The notes: generated from the sequence alone by a model not told the origin. A DNA stretch of 64,000 bases from Lachnospiraceae bacterium (GCA_017561985.1 JAFZAZ010000003.1:20384-84383); one strand, 5' to 3'. Positions 46,611 through 55,975 are shown, counted from the first letter of the stretch. Made by a program: numbers and translations.

Positions 46611-46639
46611 ATTATGCAACAAGAACATAGAAATGTCAA
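46611..46639 (-). promoter_or_regulatory. Promoter of the tRNA operon
   Basis: TTGACA (46634-46639), 17-base spacer, CATAAT (46611-46616), about 20 bases before tRNA-Pro(CGG). Confidence 0.85.
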
Positions 46640-46709
46640 GCGGAAAATATCACTTTTTTCAGCAAGCGAAAATCAATTCTGAAACATTCCTTTTTCAAGG
46701 AATCAAAAC

Positions 46710-48077
46710 CTAGTTGAGATCAAAATACATCTGTACCGTACCGTCCGGTCCGTCGGGGATAAAATAGATCTGCAGCGACAGCGGAACCCACATGACGGAC
46801 TCCATCTTGATTTTGGCGTTGCCGAATTTTTCCTTCAGTTTCGCGTCGATCGACGGAACGCCGGTCTTGTCGTAATTCGAGCCTTCCGAGTAGTAAATGA
46901 TCAGCTCGCGGTCCTTCTCCTTCGCCACGATCTCCTTGAGCTCGTTGTTGATCGTCTCATCCTGCACGCAATCCCAAATGGTCTGCAGCAGATCGTTGAC
47001 CGTCTTCACGTCCTGATCCACACGGCCGGCGAGCGCATCCTGCTGGTACTGCTTCAGCCAGGAAGCCCAGTTGCTCGGTTCCTCCTCGTTGCCGGGCTCG
47101 AACTTCATCTTCTCGAATTTCTCCTTCGCCGCGGCCGGAAGGTTGATCTGGGTCGTACCGATGTTGGACACCGTGTACTTCTGCTCCGCCTTCGTACCGT
47201 CCGCGAGCTCGAAGCGCATCGCGATCTCCTGAAGCATCGCGCCGTCGTAACTCACGGTAATCTCTATATCACCGCACTGTTCAATTCTGGAAAGAGCATT
47301 GTCTCCGTAATAATACAGAAGTCCGGGGAATCCGGTCTCAAGCGATTTGAAAAGCTTCTCGAGCATCTCCCTGCGGATGAGGAAAACATCCGAACCGTCT
47401 TCGTTCTGATGATAACCGAACGTCTTCTCGAGAAACTCCGTACTTCCGAACGGAGCAAGCAGCGTCGACAGAGATGCATTTTCCGGAATCAGCGTCTTCG
47501 GCCAATCCGGGAAGATCTCCGCGCACATGTGCACGAACGCATGGAACGCCTCATCGCCGGGCTCATGCAGACCGTAGACGAACGCATACATGTAGCCCGC
47601 GTCCTCCTTGCTGATCGGAACATACTCGTAATTCATCTTGCTGTCGCCCCACCAGGTGTAAAGGTGGACACCGCCGTTCGGATGAAGGAACGCGTACTCG
47701 TGCTGCTTCGTGCCGTCCTCGTAGATGCTCTCCTTGAACGCAAGCTCGCCGTCATCGCACTTGATGAAGCGGTAGTTGTTGGCCTGCGTCGTCGGCTCTG
47801 TTTCCGTCGGCTGCTTCGCCGTCACCGTAGCGCTGAACGAATAATTTCCGTCGGCAAATGCATTGTGCGCCGCCGTGATGAGTCTCTCAAACGGCGTTCC
47901 CGTGAGCACTGCGGGCTCTTCCGTCGGCGTCGGAGTCGGAGTCCCGTCCTTCGATTCCGCAGGCGTCGGCGTCGCGGTCACTTCCGGTTTCTTGTCGCCG
48001 TCCTTTGTGTCTTTTCCGCAGGCGGCAAGCATCGCCATTACGAGCACCGCCAATACAATCAGTTTTACCTTTCTCAT
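46710..48077 (-). CDS. Lipoprotein of unknown function
   Basis: A 455-residue secreted lipoprotein. Signal peptide with lipobox MLAAC (Cys21), then a Thr/Pro-rich tether (about 32-58). The rest is mixed alpha/beta, without Cys clusters or membrane segments, and I recognise no family. A segment starting FERLITAAHNAFADGNYSFSAT resembles the first strand of LolA-like lipid carriers, but this is only a loose impression. It has its own strong promoter. ATG at 48077 with GGGGG upstream. Confidence 0.75.
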   Translation of the reverse strand: MRKVKLIVLAVLVMAMLAACGKDTKDGDKKPEVTATPTPAESKDGTPTPTPTEEPAVLTGTPFERLITAAHNAFADGNYSFSATVTAKQPTETEPTTQANNYRFIKCDDGELAFKESIYEDGTKQHEYAFLHPNGGVHLYTWWGDSKMNYEYVPISKEDAGYMYAFVYGLHEPGDEAFHAFVHMCAEIFPDWPKTLIPENASLSTLLAPFGSTEFLEKTFGYHQNEDGSDVFLIRREMLEKLFKSLETGFPGLLYYYGDNALSRIEQCGDIEITVSYDGAMLQEIAMRFELADGTKAEQKYTVSNIGTTQINLPAAAKEKFEKMKFEPGNEEEPSNWASWLKQYQQDALAGRVDQDVKTVNDLLQTIWDCVQDETINNELKEIVAKEKDRELIIYYSEGSNYDKTGVPSIDAKLKEKFGNAKIKMESVMWVPLSLQIYFIPDGPDGTVQMYFDLN

Positions 48078-48105
48078 AGTGCACCCCCAATAATGGATTT
48101 TATTC

Positions 48106-48134
48106 AGTATATCACCGGCTTGCAGTAGTGTCAA
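48106..48134 (-). promoter_or_regulatory. Promoter of the lipoprotein gene
   Basis: TTGACA (48129-48134), 17-base spacer, TATACT (48106-48111). Confidence 0.85.
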
Positions 48135-48198
48135 TATAATTTACCGTTCATTTTGCCTCATTTTGCAACGAATGCTCGTTTTCTCAACGTGGAGTTGC

Positions 48199-48226
48199 AA
48201 AAAGGAGCACCCTTTCGGATGCTCCC
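48199..48226 (-). terminator. Terminator after htpG
   Basis: GGAGCA pairs with TGCTCC around a 10-nt loop, with TTTTT on the minus strand. Confidence 0.85.
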
Positions 48227-48259
48227 TCGTAAAATGCCTTCTCCGGTATTTGTCGTCGA

Positions 48260-50326
48260 TCACTCGCTCTTCAGACCTGCAAGCATTGTCATGAGCTTCG
48301 CGCTGCGCTCCATGAACGCGGTCATCTCCGCGGGCTCCAAAGGCTTCTGCGCAAGGCGTGCCAGGTCGTAGATCTGCGCACACAGAAGTGCGGTGTTCTC
48401 GCCGTCGGCGTTCTCGCTCACGTACTTCACGAGCGGGTTGGCTGCGTTCAGCACGAGCGTCGAATCGTCCGTCATTCCGGTCTGTGCCATGCCGTACATC
48501 GCCATCATATCCTGCATGCGGCGCGTCTCCTCGGACAGCGTGATCATCGCAGGAACCTGCGTGTTCTTAAGTTTCTCAACCTTGATGTCGAGCTCGCTGT
48601 TGTCCAGCAGCTTGCGGAAGGTCGCCGTGAGCTTCTCGGTCAGCGCCTTCAGCTCCTCAGCGTCCGACTCGTCCTTGAGCGTGTCGGTCACGTCCGCATC
48701 GATGCGGCGGAACGTCACGTTGTCGTTGTCCTGCTCCATCTGCTGGATGAACGGCTGGTCGATCCGGTGCGTCATGATGATCGCGTCGACGCCGTTCTCG
48801 CGGAACATATTGATGTACTGGCTCTGCTGCTTCTCGTCGGTCACATAGTAAACGACGGTCTTCTCAGGCTCCTTCGCGTCGTCGGTCTTGGCGTCGGCCG
48901 CATTTTCCGCGGTATCCGCAGCGGCGTCCTCAGCCTTCGCTGCAGTGTCGTCTGCCTTTGCGTCGTCTGCCTTCGCGCCCTTCGCAGCCTCTACATACTC
49001 CGGAAGCGTGATGTACTTGCCGTCAAGGTTCTTGTAGATGAGGAAGTCCTTCATCTTCTCGCGGAACTTCGCGTCCTTCAGGCAGCCGTACTTGATGAAC
49101 GGGCAGATGTCATCCCAGCATTTTTCGTAATTCTCGCGGTCGGTCTTGTACATGCCGGCGAGCTTGTCCGCAACTTTCTTCGCGATGTAGTCGCTGATCT
49201 TCTTCACAAAGCCGTCGTTCTGCAGCGCACTTCTCGATACGTTCAGCGGGATGTCCGGGCAGTCGATGACGCCCTTGAGGAGCATCAGGAACTCCGGAAT
49301 TACCTCTTTGATGTTGTCCGCGATGAAGACCTGGTTGTTGTATAGTTTGATCGTTCCGTCGAGGCTGTCGTACTCCGTGTTGATCTTCGGAAAATACAGA
49401 ATGCCCTTCAGGTTGAACGGGTAGTCCATGTTCAGGTGGATCCAGAACAGAGGCTCCTTGTAGTCATGGAACGTCGTGCGGTAGAAGTCCTTGTACTCCT
49501 CTTCCTTGCACTCGGAAGGCGAATGCAGGAACAGCGGGAACGTCTCGTTGATGGGCTTCGGGCCCTTCTTCTCTTTCTTTTCTTCCTTCGCCTCGCCGTC
49601 GGCGGCATCCTTCTCGTCGCCCGCCTCGTGCGCCTTGCCGTCCTTGTCAACCTCGGCGTCGATCACCTCGGGCTCCTCCGCGGGAGCAGGTTTCGTCGCG
49701 TCTTCGAAGAAGATCGGAACCGGCATGAACGAGCAGTATTTGCCGAGAACTTCCTTCACGCGGTACTCGTTCGAGAACTCGTAGCTGTCCTCGTTCAGGT
49801 AGAGCGTGATCTCCGTGCCGCGCTCTGTGCGGTCGGACTCGCTCATCTCATAGTTCATGCCCTCCTCGGACTCCCAGTGCACGGCTGCTGCGCCGTCCTT
49901 GTACGAGAGGGTGTCGATCGTAACCCTGTGCGCTACCATGAACGCACTGTAGAAACCGAGACCGAAATGTCCGATGATCTGATCCTCGCTCGCCTTGTCC
50001 TTATACTTGGCAAGGAAGTCGGTCGCACCGGAAAATGCGATCTGGTTGATGTACTCTTTCACCTCGTCAGCGGTCATACCGATACCGTTGTCGATGAACG
50101 TGAGCGTCTTCTCCTCGGGATTCGAGCGGACGATGATCTTCCACTCGTTGTCGTCCGCGATCTCCGCCTCGCCGATCAGCGCAAGCTTCTTGAGCTTCGT
50201 GATCGCGTCGCAGCCGTTCGACACGAGCTCGCGAAGGAAAATGTCGTGGTCCGAGTAAAGCCACTTCTTGATAATGGGGAATATATTTTCCGAATTGATG
50301 GACAGATTGCCCTGTTCTTTCGCCAT
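48260..50326 (-). CDS. htpG: Hsp90-family chaperone HtpG with charged insertions
   Basis: A 688-residue Hsp90; E. coli HtpG is about 624. The N-terminal ATPase domain (1-210) has ELVSNGCDAITK, DNGIGM, and GHFGLGFYSAFM. A K/E/D/A-rich segment (211-257) separates it from the middle domain, which has the catalytic Arg in NVSRSALQ. A second Ala/Asp/Lys-rich insertion (449-488) interrupts the middle domain before VVYYVTDEKQ. The C-terminal dimerisation domain is complete. The ATG at 50326 is followed by the conserved start of the family. The gene lies behind a CIRCE-controlled promoter. Confidence 0.95.
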   Translation of the reverse strand: MAKEQGNLSINSENIFPIIKKWLYSDHDIFLRELVSNGCDAITKLKKLALIGEAEIADDNEWKIIVRSNPEEKTLTFIDNGIGMTADEVKEYINQIAFSGATDFLAKYKDKASEDQIIGHFGLGFYSAFMVAHRVTIDTLSYKDGAAAVHWESEEGMNYEMSESDRTERGTEITLYLNEDSYEFSNEYRVKEVLGKYCSFMPVPIFFEDATKPAPAEEPEVIDAEVDKDGKAHEAGDEKDAADGEAKEEKKEKKGPKPINETFPLFLHSPSECKEEEYKDFYRTTFHDYKEPLFWIHLNMDYPFNLKGILYFPKINTEYDSLDGTIKLYNNQVFIADNIKEVIPEFLMLLKGVIDCPDIPLNVSRSALQNDGFVKKISDYIAKKVADKLAGMYKTDRENYEKCWDDICPFIKYGCLKDAKFREKMKDFLIYKNLDGKYITLPEYVEAAKGAKADDAKADDTAAKAEDAAADTAENAADAKTDDAKEPEKTVVYYVTDEKQQSQYINMFRENGVDAIIMTHRIDQPFIQQMEQDNDNVTFRRIDADVTDTLKDESDAEELKALTEKLTATFRKLLDNSELDIKVEKLKNTQVPAMITLSEETRRMQDMMAMYGMAQTGMTDDSTLVLNAANPLVKYVSENADGENTALLCAQIYDLARLAQKPLEPAEMTAFMERSAKLMTMLAGLKSE

Positions 50327-50387
50327 GATATGCCTCCGTTCCGTCCGCGCCGGGCGCGCGGGCGCTGTTTCTTTTTGCACAAAACCA

Positions 50388-50416
50388 AGTATACTCCGTG
50401 GTTTTTGCTTTGTCAA
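50388..50416 (-). promoter_or_regulatory. Promoter of htpG
   Basis: TTGACA (50411-50416), 17-base spacer, TATACT (50388-50393), about 60 bases before the htpG start codon. Confidence 0.9.
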
Positions 50417-50423
50417 TAAAAAA

Positions 50424-50450
50424 TTAGCACTCAATTTATCAGAGTGCTAA
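50424..50450. promoter_or_regulatory. CIRCE element (HrcA operator)
   Basis: A perfect TTAGCACTC-N9-GAGTGCTAA, the consensus binding site of the heat-shock repressor HrcA. It ends eight bases upstream of the htpG -35, so HrcA should repress htpG. The element also contains the stop codon of the dihydrouridine synthase gene. Confidence 0.97.
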
Positions 50451-51365
50451 CAATTGCGATGCCGCTGCGAGATATTCGCTCTCGCTTCGACACTTTCGTA
50501 TCGCTTTTTTCGCCCGGTCGGCGTCGGGGTAACGGTCTCCGAGGTATCCCCAGACCTCCTTCATCTTGAACAGCGTGTCCTTCGCGCCGAAGCGCTCGAC
50601 GTACGCCGCGTACAGATCGTCGTGAAATGCCTTAAGCTCCGCAGAGCTCATCGCCGCGCCTCCCGAGAGTTCGCGGAAGATTCCCGGGTTGGTCACCGCA
50701 CCGCGCCCCACCATGACTCCGGCGAGGCCGGGATACTCCGAAAGAAGCCTGTCGCAGTCCTCCTTCGAACGGATGTCGCCGTTGTAAACGACCGGCGCCT
50801 TGGCCTCCGAGAGCGCGTATGCGATTGTCTCCATATGGGGCACATTTTCGTACCAGTCCTCGCGCACGCGGGCGTGGATGATCAGCTCCGTGAGCGGACA
50901 CCGGTTGTACACCTCAAGAATGCGCGGCCACTCCGCCGCGTCGGCAAATCCGACGCGCGTCTTCACCGAGACCGTCACCGGAAGGTCCTTCGAAAACAGC
51001 CGGTCAAAGAAGCGCTCCATCCCCTCCGGATCGCGCAGGAACCCGCTGCCGCGCCCCTTCTTCACAACCGTTCCGGACGGGCATCCGAAGTTTAAATTCA
51101 CCTCGCGATAACCGTAGTCCGCCAGCAGCGCAAACATGTCCGCCGCCGCGTCCGCGTCGTTTGTGAGTACCTGCGGCACAACCGGAAGTCCTGCGTTGTG
51201 TCCGGGATCGATCTCCCTGCCCTGCCGGGTCTTCAGCGAAGAGCTTGTCACCGGCGACAAAAAAGGGGTGAAATACCGGTCCACCCCTCCGAAATGCTTT
51301 GCGATCACCTGACGGAAGATATCACCCGTGACTTCCTCCATCGGTGCAAGATACCACCGCGTCAT
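50439..51365 (-). CDS. tRNA-dihydrouridine synthase family protein
   Basis: A 308-residue flavin enzyme that reduces uridines in tRNA. The FMN barrel starts with YLAPMEEVTGDIFR. The motif with the catalytic Cys is NLNFGCPSGTVVKKGRGSG; VSVKTRVG, HARVR and YNGDI follow in the expected order. The second catalytic-loop Cys is present in NFGCPSG. The ATG at 51365 follows AAGGA. Its last codons run into the CIRCE element. Confidence 0.9.
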   Translation of the reverse strand: MTRWYLAPMEEVTGDIFRQVIAKHFGGVDRYFTPFLSPVTSSSLKTRQGREIDPGHNAGLPVVPQVLTNDADAAADMFALLADYGYREVNLNFGCPSGTVVKKGRGSGFLRDPEGMERFFDRLFSKDLPVTVSVKTRVGFADAAEWPRILEVYNRCPLTELIIHARVREDWYENVPHMETIAYALSEAKAPVVYNGDIRSKEDCDRLLSEYPGLAGVMVGRGAVTNPGIFRELSGGAAMSSAELKAFHDDLYAAYVERFGAKDTLFKMKEVWGYLGDRYPDADRAKKAIRKCRSESEYLAAASQLLAL

Positions 51366-51384
51366 GGTCCATTCCTTCCCTGTC

Positions 51385-52272
51385 TCAGCCGCTGATACCG
51401 CGGAACGAATCAAAAATCACGTCGAAGTACCGCGCCTCCACCAATATGGCCAGATGCAACGGATAATATGCGTAAAATGCGATGCGAACCCACGGCTTCG
51501 TCTTCTTGTCGTACCCGAGCTCGCCGTTGTAGAAATACAGCGCAAACACACCGAACAGCATCGCCGCGGCGTAAAGGATCTCCTGCGTTCCCGAGAGCAG
51601 CGATCCCAGTCCGTAGATGATCAATATCGTGACCTTCTCTCCCCGGAAAATGTACGCGGCCGCCACCATGATCGGCGCCAGCACCGGATAGTCCGTGCCG
51701 ATGAGGAGGCACACAAACAGCGTCGCGTAGATCACGGCGCCCATCGAGAGCAGATATCCGAAGTTGTGGAACATTTTCCCCGGCTCCATGCCGTTGAACA
51801 GCTGCCGGATCTTGCAAAGGCCCATGAGCATCAGAATACACAGCGTCAACGTGAACAACACGTTGAACATCGGAACGATCCAACCGGTGTACTCATTTTT
51901 CGTAACGGCATCCACGGTCTCGTACCATCGCGACAGGCCGTCCTGCTCGCCGATCTTCCAGACCGCATCTCCGCCCGCATCCTCGTAAACCTTCTGCACG
52001 AGCTCGATCGCCTCGATGCGCTGGCGGACCCACAGGAATATCCAGAACAATTCGGCAACAACCGCCGTCACGGCCATGCGGACGAGATACTTCTTGCGCG
52101 AAGCCGTCTTCACGAAGCCCTCCGCGAGAAGGAAGCATGCGATCGGAAGCGCCGGGCGTCCGAACATGCGGAACCAGCGGTACAGCTCACTCGTTCTCGG
52201 AAGAAATATAACAGCCACGTGGTCCAGAGTCATCGTGACGACCAGAATCAATTTCAGCATCAAGGTAGTCAA
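51385..52272 (-). CDS. TraX-like membrane protein
   Basis: A 295-residue protein with about eight hydrophobic segments. The N-terminal ILVVTMTLDHVAVIFLP and the following FGRPALPIACFLLAEGF match the TraX family, named for an F-pilin acetylase. In Firmicutes the substrate is unknown; a cell-envelope acyltransferase is a reasonable guess. The start TTG at 52272 overlaps the stop of the upstream GH13-like gene (TTGA) and has AAGGGGG ten bases upstream, so translation is coupled. Confidence 0.8.
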   Translation of the reverse strand: MTTLMLKLILVVTMTLDHVAVIFLPRTSELYRWFRMFGRPALPIACFLLAEGFVKTASRKKYLVRMAVTAVVAELFWIFLWVRQRIEAIELVQKVYEDAGGDAVWKIGEQDGLSRWYETVDAVTKNEYTGWIVPMFNVLFTLTLCILMLMGLCKIRQLFNGMEPGKMFHNFGYLLSMGAVIYATLFVCLLIGTDYPVLAPIMVAAAYIFRGEKVTILIIYGLGSLLSGTQEILYAAAMLFGVFALYFYNGELGYDKKTKPWVRIAFYAYYPLHLAILVEARYFDVIFDSFRGISG

Positions 52273-54257
52273 AGAATCGGTTCCCCCTTGTCATTGTTTT
52301 TCCGCCGTGTCACGCGGCGCTCCTTGCGCGCCGCCGCAGCACTCTGCAGAATGACGATCGTTCTCGCCGGAACGGTGATCGTATCGCCGACGCGCGTTCC
52401 CTTCCCGACCGCCGCGTCCGTGGACAGTGCGACCACAAAGTCCTCCCTGCCCGGAAGTACCGGTACGGCAAATGTCTGCTCTTCCCAATACATATTGAAG
52501 ATCAGATAGAACGAATCGTCCCGCCGGTCGTTTCCAACCGCCGCAAAATCCCCGCTGAGCAGTATTCCCACGCAGCGGTTGTACGGGCTGTTGTCCTCGC
52601 GCCACGCGTCGCGCCCGTGGACGGAAACGTCCGGGGCACCGCACGAAAGGTAGTCCGTTCCGCGGAGAGGCGCCGGGTTGTGAAGCACCGGATGCGCCTT
52701 GCGCAGAGCGATCGCCTCGCGCACAAACGCCGTAAAATCAGCCTCTTTCTTCGCCTGCGACCAGTTTACCCAGCCGATCGGATTGTCCTGATTGTATGCA
52801 TTGTTGTTGCCTTCCTGCGAATTGCCGAACTCATCGCCCGCGAGCAGCATCGGCGTTCCCTGCGAGAAGAGCATCGCCGCCATCGCGTTTTTGCGCATTT
52901 TCCGGCGCAGGTCACGGATCTTCCGGCGCTTGTCGGCGCCCTCCGCTCCGCAGTTCCAGCTGTAATTGTAATCGCTTCCGTCGCGTCCTCTCTCGCCGTT
53001 CGCGTCGTTGTGCTTGACGTCGTACATGTAGAGGTCGGCCAGCGTGAAGCCGTTGTGATCGGTGATGTAATTGACTCTCGCGGCACCGGCCGTGGAGCGC
53101 ACGACACATTCGGCAAATGCATGTGCCATACCCTCGTCGCCCTTCACAAACCTTCTCGCCGTGATCTGGAACGAGTCGTCAAACCGCGCGAGCGCCGGCG
53201 TCTTCGGCTCGGCAGTCATGCGGTAAATGCGATCGGTGTCCCAGTCGCCGCACAGGAATTTGACGCCCGCAAGGTACGGGTCCGTCGCAACCATCGTCGT
53301 GTCGATCCCCTCGGCGTTGATGCGGAAGCCGTCGATGTGATACTCGCGCACCCAGAAGCGAAGCGCCTCCGTAACGAGGCTTCGGTTCGTGTCCTGCGGG
53401 ATCATGAACTCAAGAAACACTTCGATCCCTGCGTTGTGAAGTTTGCGGATCGCGCGCTGCAGCTCCAGGTCCGCCTGCGCGGGTGAGCTTGCGTACGACG
53501 CCTTCGGCGCAAAGAAGAAATAGTGCTTTGCGTATCCCCAGTAGTTGACTCTTCCCTCCTCGGGCTTCTCCGTGAAGTCCTCGGGGACAAGCGGCGCCAT
53601 ACTACCGCGGTAGAACTTAGAAGAGACGAAGTTTGGCACGTCTTCCGTGCGGTCTCCTTCGCGGTATGTTTCGTTAAATTCGAGGATCGGCATCAGCAAA
53701 ACGGCGTTGACGCCGAGCTCTCGCAGGTACTCTGCCTTGTTTCCGAGCGCCGCGTACGTTCCTGCCGACGCGCTTCTCGTCTCCTTCGTGAAACCGCGCA
53801 CATGCAGTTTGTAAAGGATCATGTCGCTCATCGCGATGTTCGGGCGTGTCTCTCCGTCCCAGCGGAATCCGCCGGGTCTGACGACCGCGCGCACCTTCCT
53901 GCTCTCCTTTACGCTCGGACGGCGGCCGAACTCGCCGCGCCCTGCGATCAGCTTCGCGTAAGGATCGTTGAAACGCTCGCCCTTGGTTTCATAATCGTAC
54001 TGCCATCCGCCCTCCGGCGTCTCGCCGGGCAGACGAATGCTGACGCTGAAGACCGAACCGAACCGGTCCTCTGCGCCCATAGTGTAAATCTCCGCAGGCG
54101 TTTCCTCCGCTCCGCGGTAGATCCGGAGCACAACCTCCTCCGCGCCCGGGACCGGGACCGCAAAATTGACATACGCTCCCTGTACCGTCGCGCCGAGCGG
54201 ATACGAACTGCCGGCTCTGCGTTCTGTTGTATTGATCGTCGTTTTCACGAGAATCAC
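52269..54257 (-). CDS. GlgX/isoamylase-like GH13 protein without catalytic residues
   Basis: A 662-residue protein with the layout of GH13 debranching enzymes: N-terminal CBM48-like beta domain (about 10-130), barrel (140-560) and C-terminal beta domain. The usual nucleophile site DGFRxD reads DGFRIN (Asn314). The acid/base block (A)EPWD reads CGDWD, with Gly337 at the Glu position. The TS-stabiliser block AHDGF reads DHNGF (Asn402). Region I, usually DVVYNH, reads EFMIPQ. All key residues are thus replaced while the scaffold is kept. It is probably a glycan-binding or regulatory paralogue. The start could be GTG 54257 or GTG 54248. Confidence 0.85.
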   Translation of the reverse strand: MILVKTTINTTERRAGSSYPLGATVQGAYVNFAVPVPGAEEVVLRIYRGAEETPAEIYTMGAEDRFGSVFSVSIRLPGETPEGGWQYDYETKGERFNDPYAKLIAGRGEFGRRPSVKESRKVRAVVRPGGFRWDGETRPNIAMSDMILYKLHVRGFTKETRSASAGTYAALGNKAEYLRELGVNAVLLMPILEFNETYREGDRTEDVPNFVSSKFYRGSMAPLVPEDFTEKPEEGRVNYWGYAKHYFFFAPKASYASSPAQADLELQRAIRKLHNAGIEVFLEFMIPQDTNRSLVTEALRFWVREYHIDGFRINAEGIDTTMVATDPYLAGVKFLCGDWDTDRIYRMTAEPKTPALARFDDSFQITARRFVKGDEGMAHAFAECVVRSTAGAARVNYITDHNGFTLADLYMYDVKHNDANGERGRDGSDYNYSWNCGAEGADKRRKIRDLRRKMRKNAMAAMLFSQGTPMLLAGDEFGNSQEGNNNAYNQDNPIGWVNWSQAKKEADFTAFVREAIALRKAHPVLHNPAPLRGTDYLSCGAPDVSVHGRDAWREDNSPYNRCVGILLSGDFAAVGNDRRDDSFYLIFNMYWEEQTFAVPVLPGREDFVVALSTDAAVGKGTRVGDTITVPARTIVILQSAAAARKERRVTRRKNNDKGEPIL

Positions 54258-54340
54258 CCCATTTTCCGCATATTACGCTACGCCCTTTTGAGTACAGATC
54301 GGACGATGTCCGCTCCCCGCGGTTCTCCCTCCGCGGATCG

Positions 54341-55975
54341 TCAGTCGTCCTCCTCCGCGTTGACCACAAGTTTCTGACGCTTCACAGCCATCTCGTCGCT
54401 CTCGAGGTACTCGTCGTACGTCGACACCTTGTCGATCAGCGTGCCGTCCGGCAGGATCTCCATGATACGGTTGCCGACGGTCTGGATGAACTGGTGGTCC
54501 TGGGACGTGAACAAAACCACGCCCGTGAACTTCATCAATCCGTTGTTGAGTGCCGTGATGGACTCCATGTCCAAATGGTTTGTGGGCTCGTCGAGGATCA
54601 GCACGTTCGCGCCCATGATCATCATTTTCGAAAGAAGCACGCGCACGCGCTCACCGCCGGAGAGAACGTTAACCGGCTTCACGCCGTCGTCTCCCGCGAA
54701 GAGCATACGTCCCAGGAAGCCGCGCACATACGTCACGTCCTTCTCGGGCGAGAAAGGCATCAGGAAATCGACGATTGTCTCGCTGCCCTTGAACAGTTCC
54801 GTGTTGTCCTTCGGAAAATAAGCCTGCGTCGTGGTGACGCCCCATTTGAAGCTTCCCTCGTCGGGCTCCATCTCACCCGCGAGAATCTTAAACAGAACCG
54901 TGCTTGCCATCGTGTTGGCACCGACGAAGGCAACCTTGTCCTCGCGACCGAGCACAAAGGAGATGTCGTCGAGAACCTTCACGCCGTCGATCGTCTTCGA
55001 AAGGTGATCAACGGTGAGAACCTCATTGCCGATCTCACGGTTCGGGCGGAAATCAATGTAAGGATATTTGCGGGACGACGGGCGGATATCGTCGAGCTCG
55101 ATCTTTTCGAGCGCGCGCTTGCGGGACGTCGCCTGCTTGGACTTGGAAGCATTTGCCGAGAAGCGCTGAATGAATTCCTGCAGCTCCTTGATCTTCTCTT
55201 CCTTCTTGCGGTTTGCCTCCTTCATCTGCTTGATCATCAACTGGCTCGACTCGTACCAGAAGTCGTAGTTTCCGGCGTACAGCTGAATCTTCGAGTAGTC
55301 GATGTCGGCGATGTGCGTGCAGACCTTGTTCAGGAAATAACGGTCGTGGGAAACCACGATGACCGTGTTGTCGAAATTGATGAGGAACTCCTCAAGCCAC
55401 TGGATCGCCGCGAGGTCGAGGTGGTTCGTAGGCTCATCGAGGAGCAAAATGTCGGGGTTGCCGAACAGCGCCTGTGCAAGCAGAACCTTGACCTTGTCGC
55501 TGCCGTTCAGCTCGCTCATCTGCATGTAATGCATGCCGGTCTCGATTCCGAGGCCGTTCAGAAGCGTTGCAGCGTCGGACTCCGCCTCCCAGCCGTTCAT
55601 CTCGGCGAACTCATTTTCCAACTCGCTCGCGCGGATGCCGTCCTCCTCGGTGAAGTCCTCCTTTGCGTAGATGGCGTCCTTCTCCTGCATGATGTCATAA
55701 AGGCGCTTGTTGCCCATGATGACCGTGTCAAGCACGTTGTAAGCATCGTACTTGAAGTGGTCCTGCTGCAGGAACGAGAGACGCTGTCCCTGGGTGATGA
55801 TGACATCGCCCTTCGTCGGCTCCAGCTGTCCGTTCAGAATCTTGAGAAACGTCGACTTGCCGGCGCCGTTAGCGCCGATGATGCCGTAGCAGTTTCCCTC
55901 GGTAAATTTGATGTTCACATCCTCAAACAGCGCCTTCTTTCCGATGCGCAGCGTGATGTTACTTGCCTGTATCAT
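54341..55975 (-). CDS. ABC-F family ATPase
   Basis: A 544-residue soluble protein with two ATP-binding cassettes and no membrane segment, as in the ribosome-associated ABC-F group (YkpA/YbiT-like). Walker A motifs are GANGAGKST and GANTMAST. The second has Ser/Met in place of the usual Gly-Lys, so the C-terminal P-loop is degenerate. Walker B LLLDEPTNHLD occurs in both. The first signature reads LNGSD in place of LSGGE; the second is intact (LSGGE). It probably acts in translation, and a role in antibiotic resistance is not indicated. Confidence 0.88.
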   Translation of the reverse strand: MIQASNITLRIGKKALFEDVNIKFTEGNCYGIIGANGAGKSTFLKILNGQLEPTKGDVIITQGQRLSFLQQDHFKYDAYNVLDTVIMGNKRLYDIMQEKDAIYAKEDFTEEDGIRASELENEFAEMNGWEAESDAATLLNGLGIETGMHYMQMSELNGSDKVKVLLAQALFGNPDILLLDEPTNHLDLAAIQWLEEFLINFDNTVIVVSHDRYFLNKVCTHIADIDYSKIQLYAGNYDFWYESSQLMIKQMKEANRKKEEKIKELQEFIQRFSANASKSKQATSRKRALEKIELDDIRPSSRKYPYIDFRPNREIGNEVLTVDHLSKTIDGVKVLDDISFVLGREDKVAFVGANTMASTVLFKILAGEMEPDEGSFKWGVTTTQAYFPKDNTELFKGSETIVDFLMPFSPEKDVTYVRGFLGRMLFAGDDGVKPVNVLSGGERVRVLLSKMMIMGANVLILDEPTNHLDMESITALNNGLMKFTGVVLFTSQDHQFIQTVGNRIMEILPDGTLIDKVSTYDEYLESDEMAVKRQKLVVNAEEDD

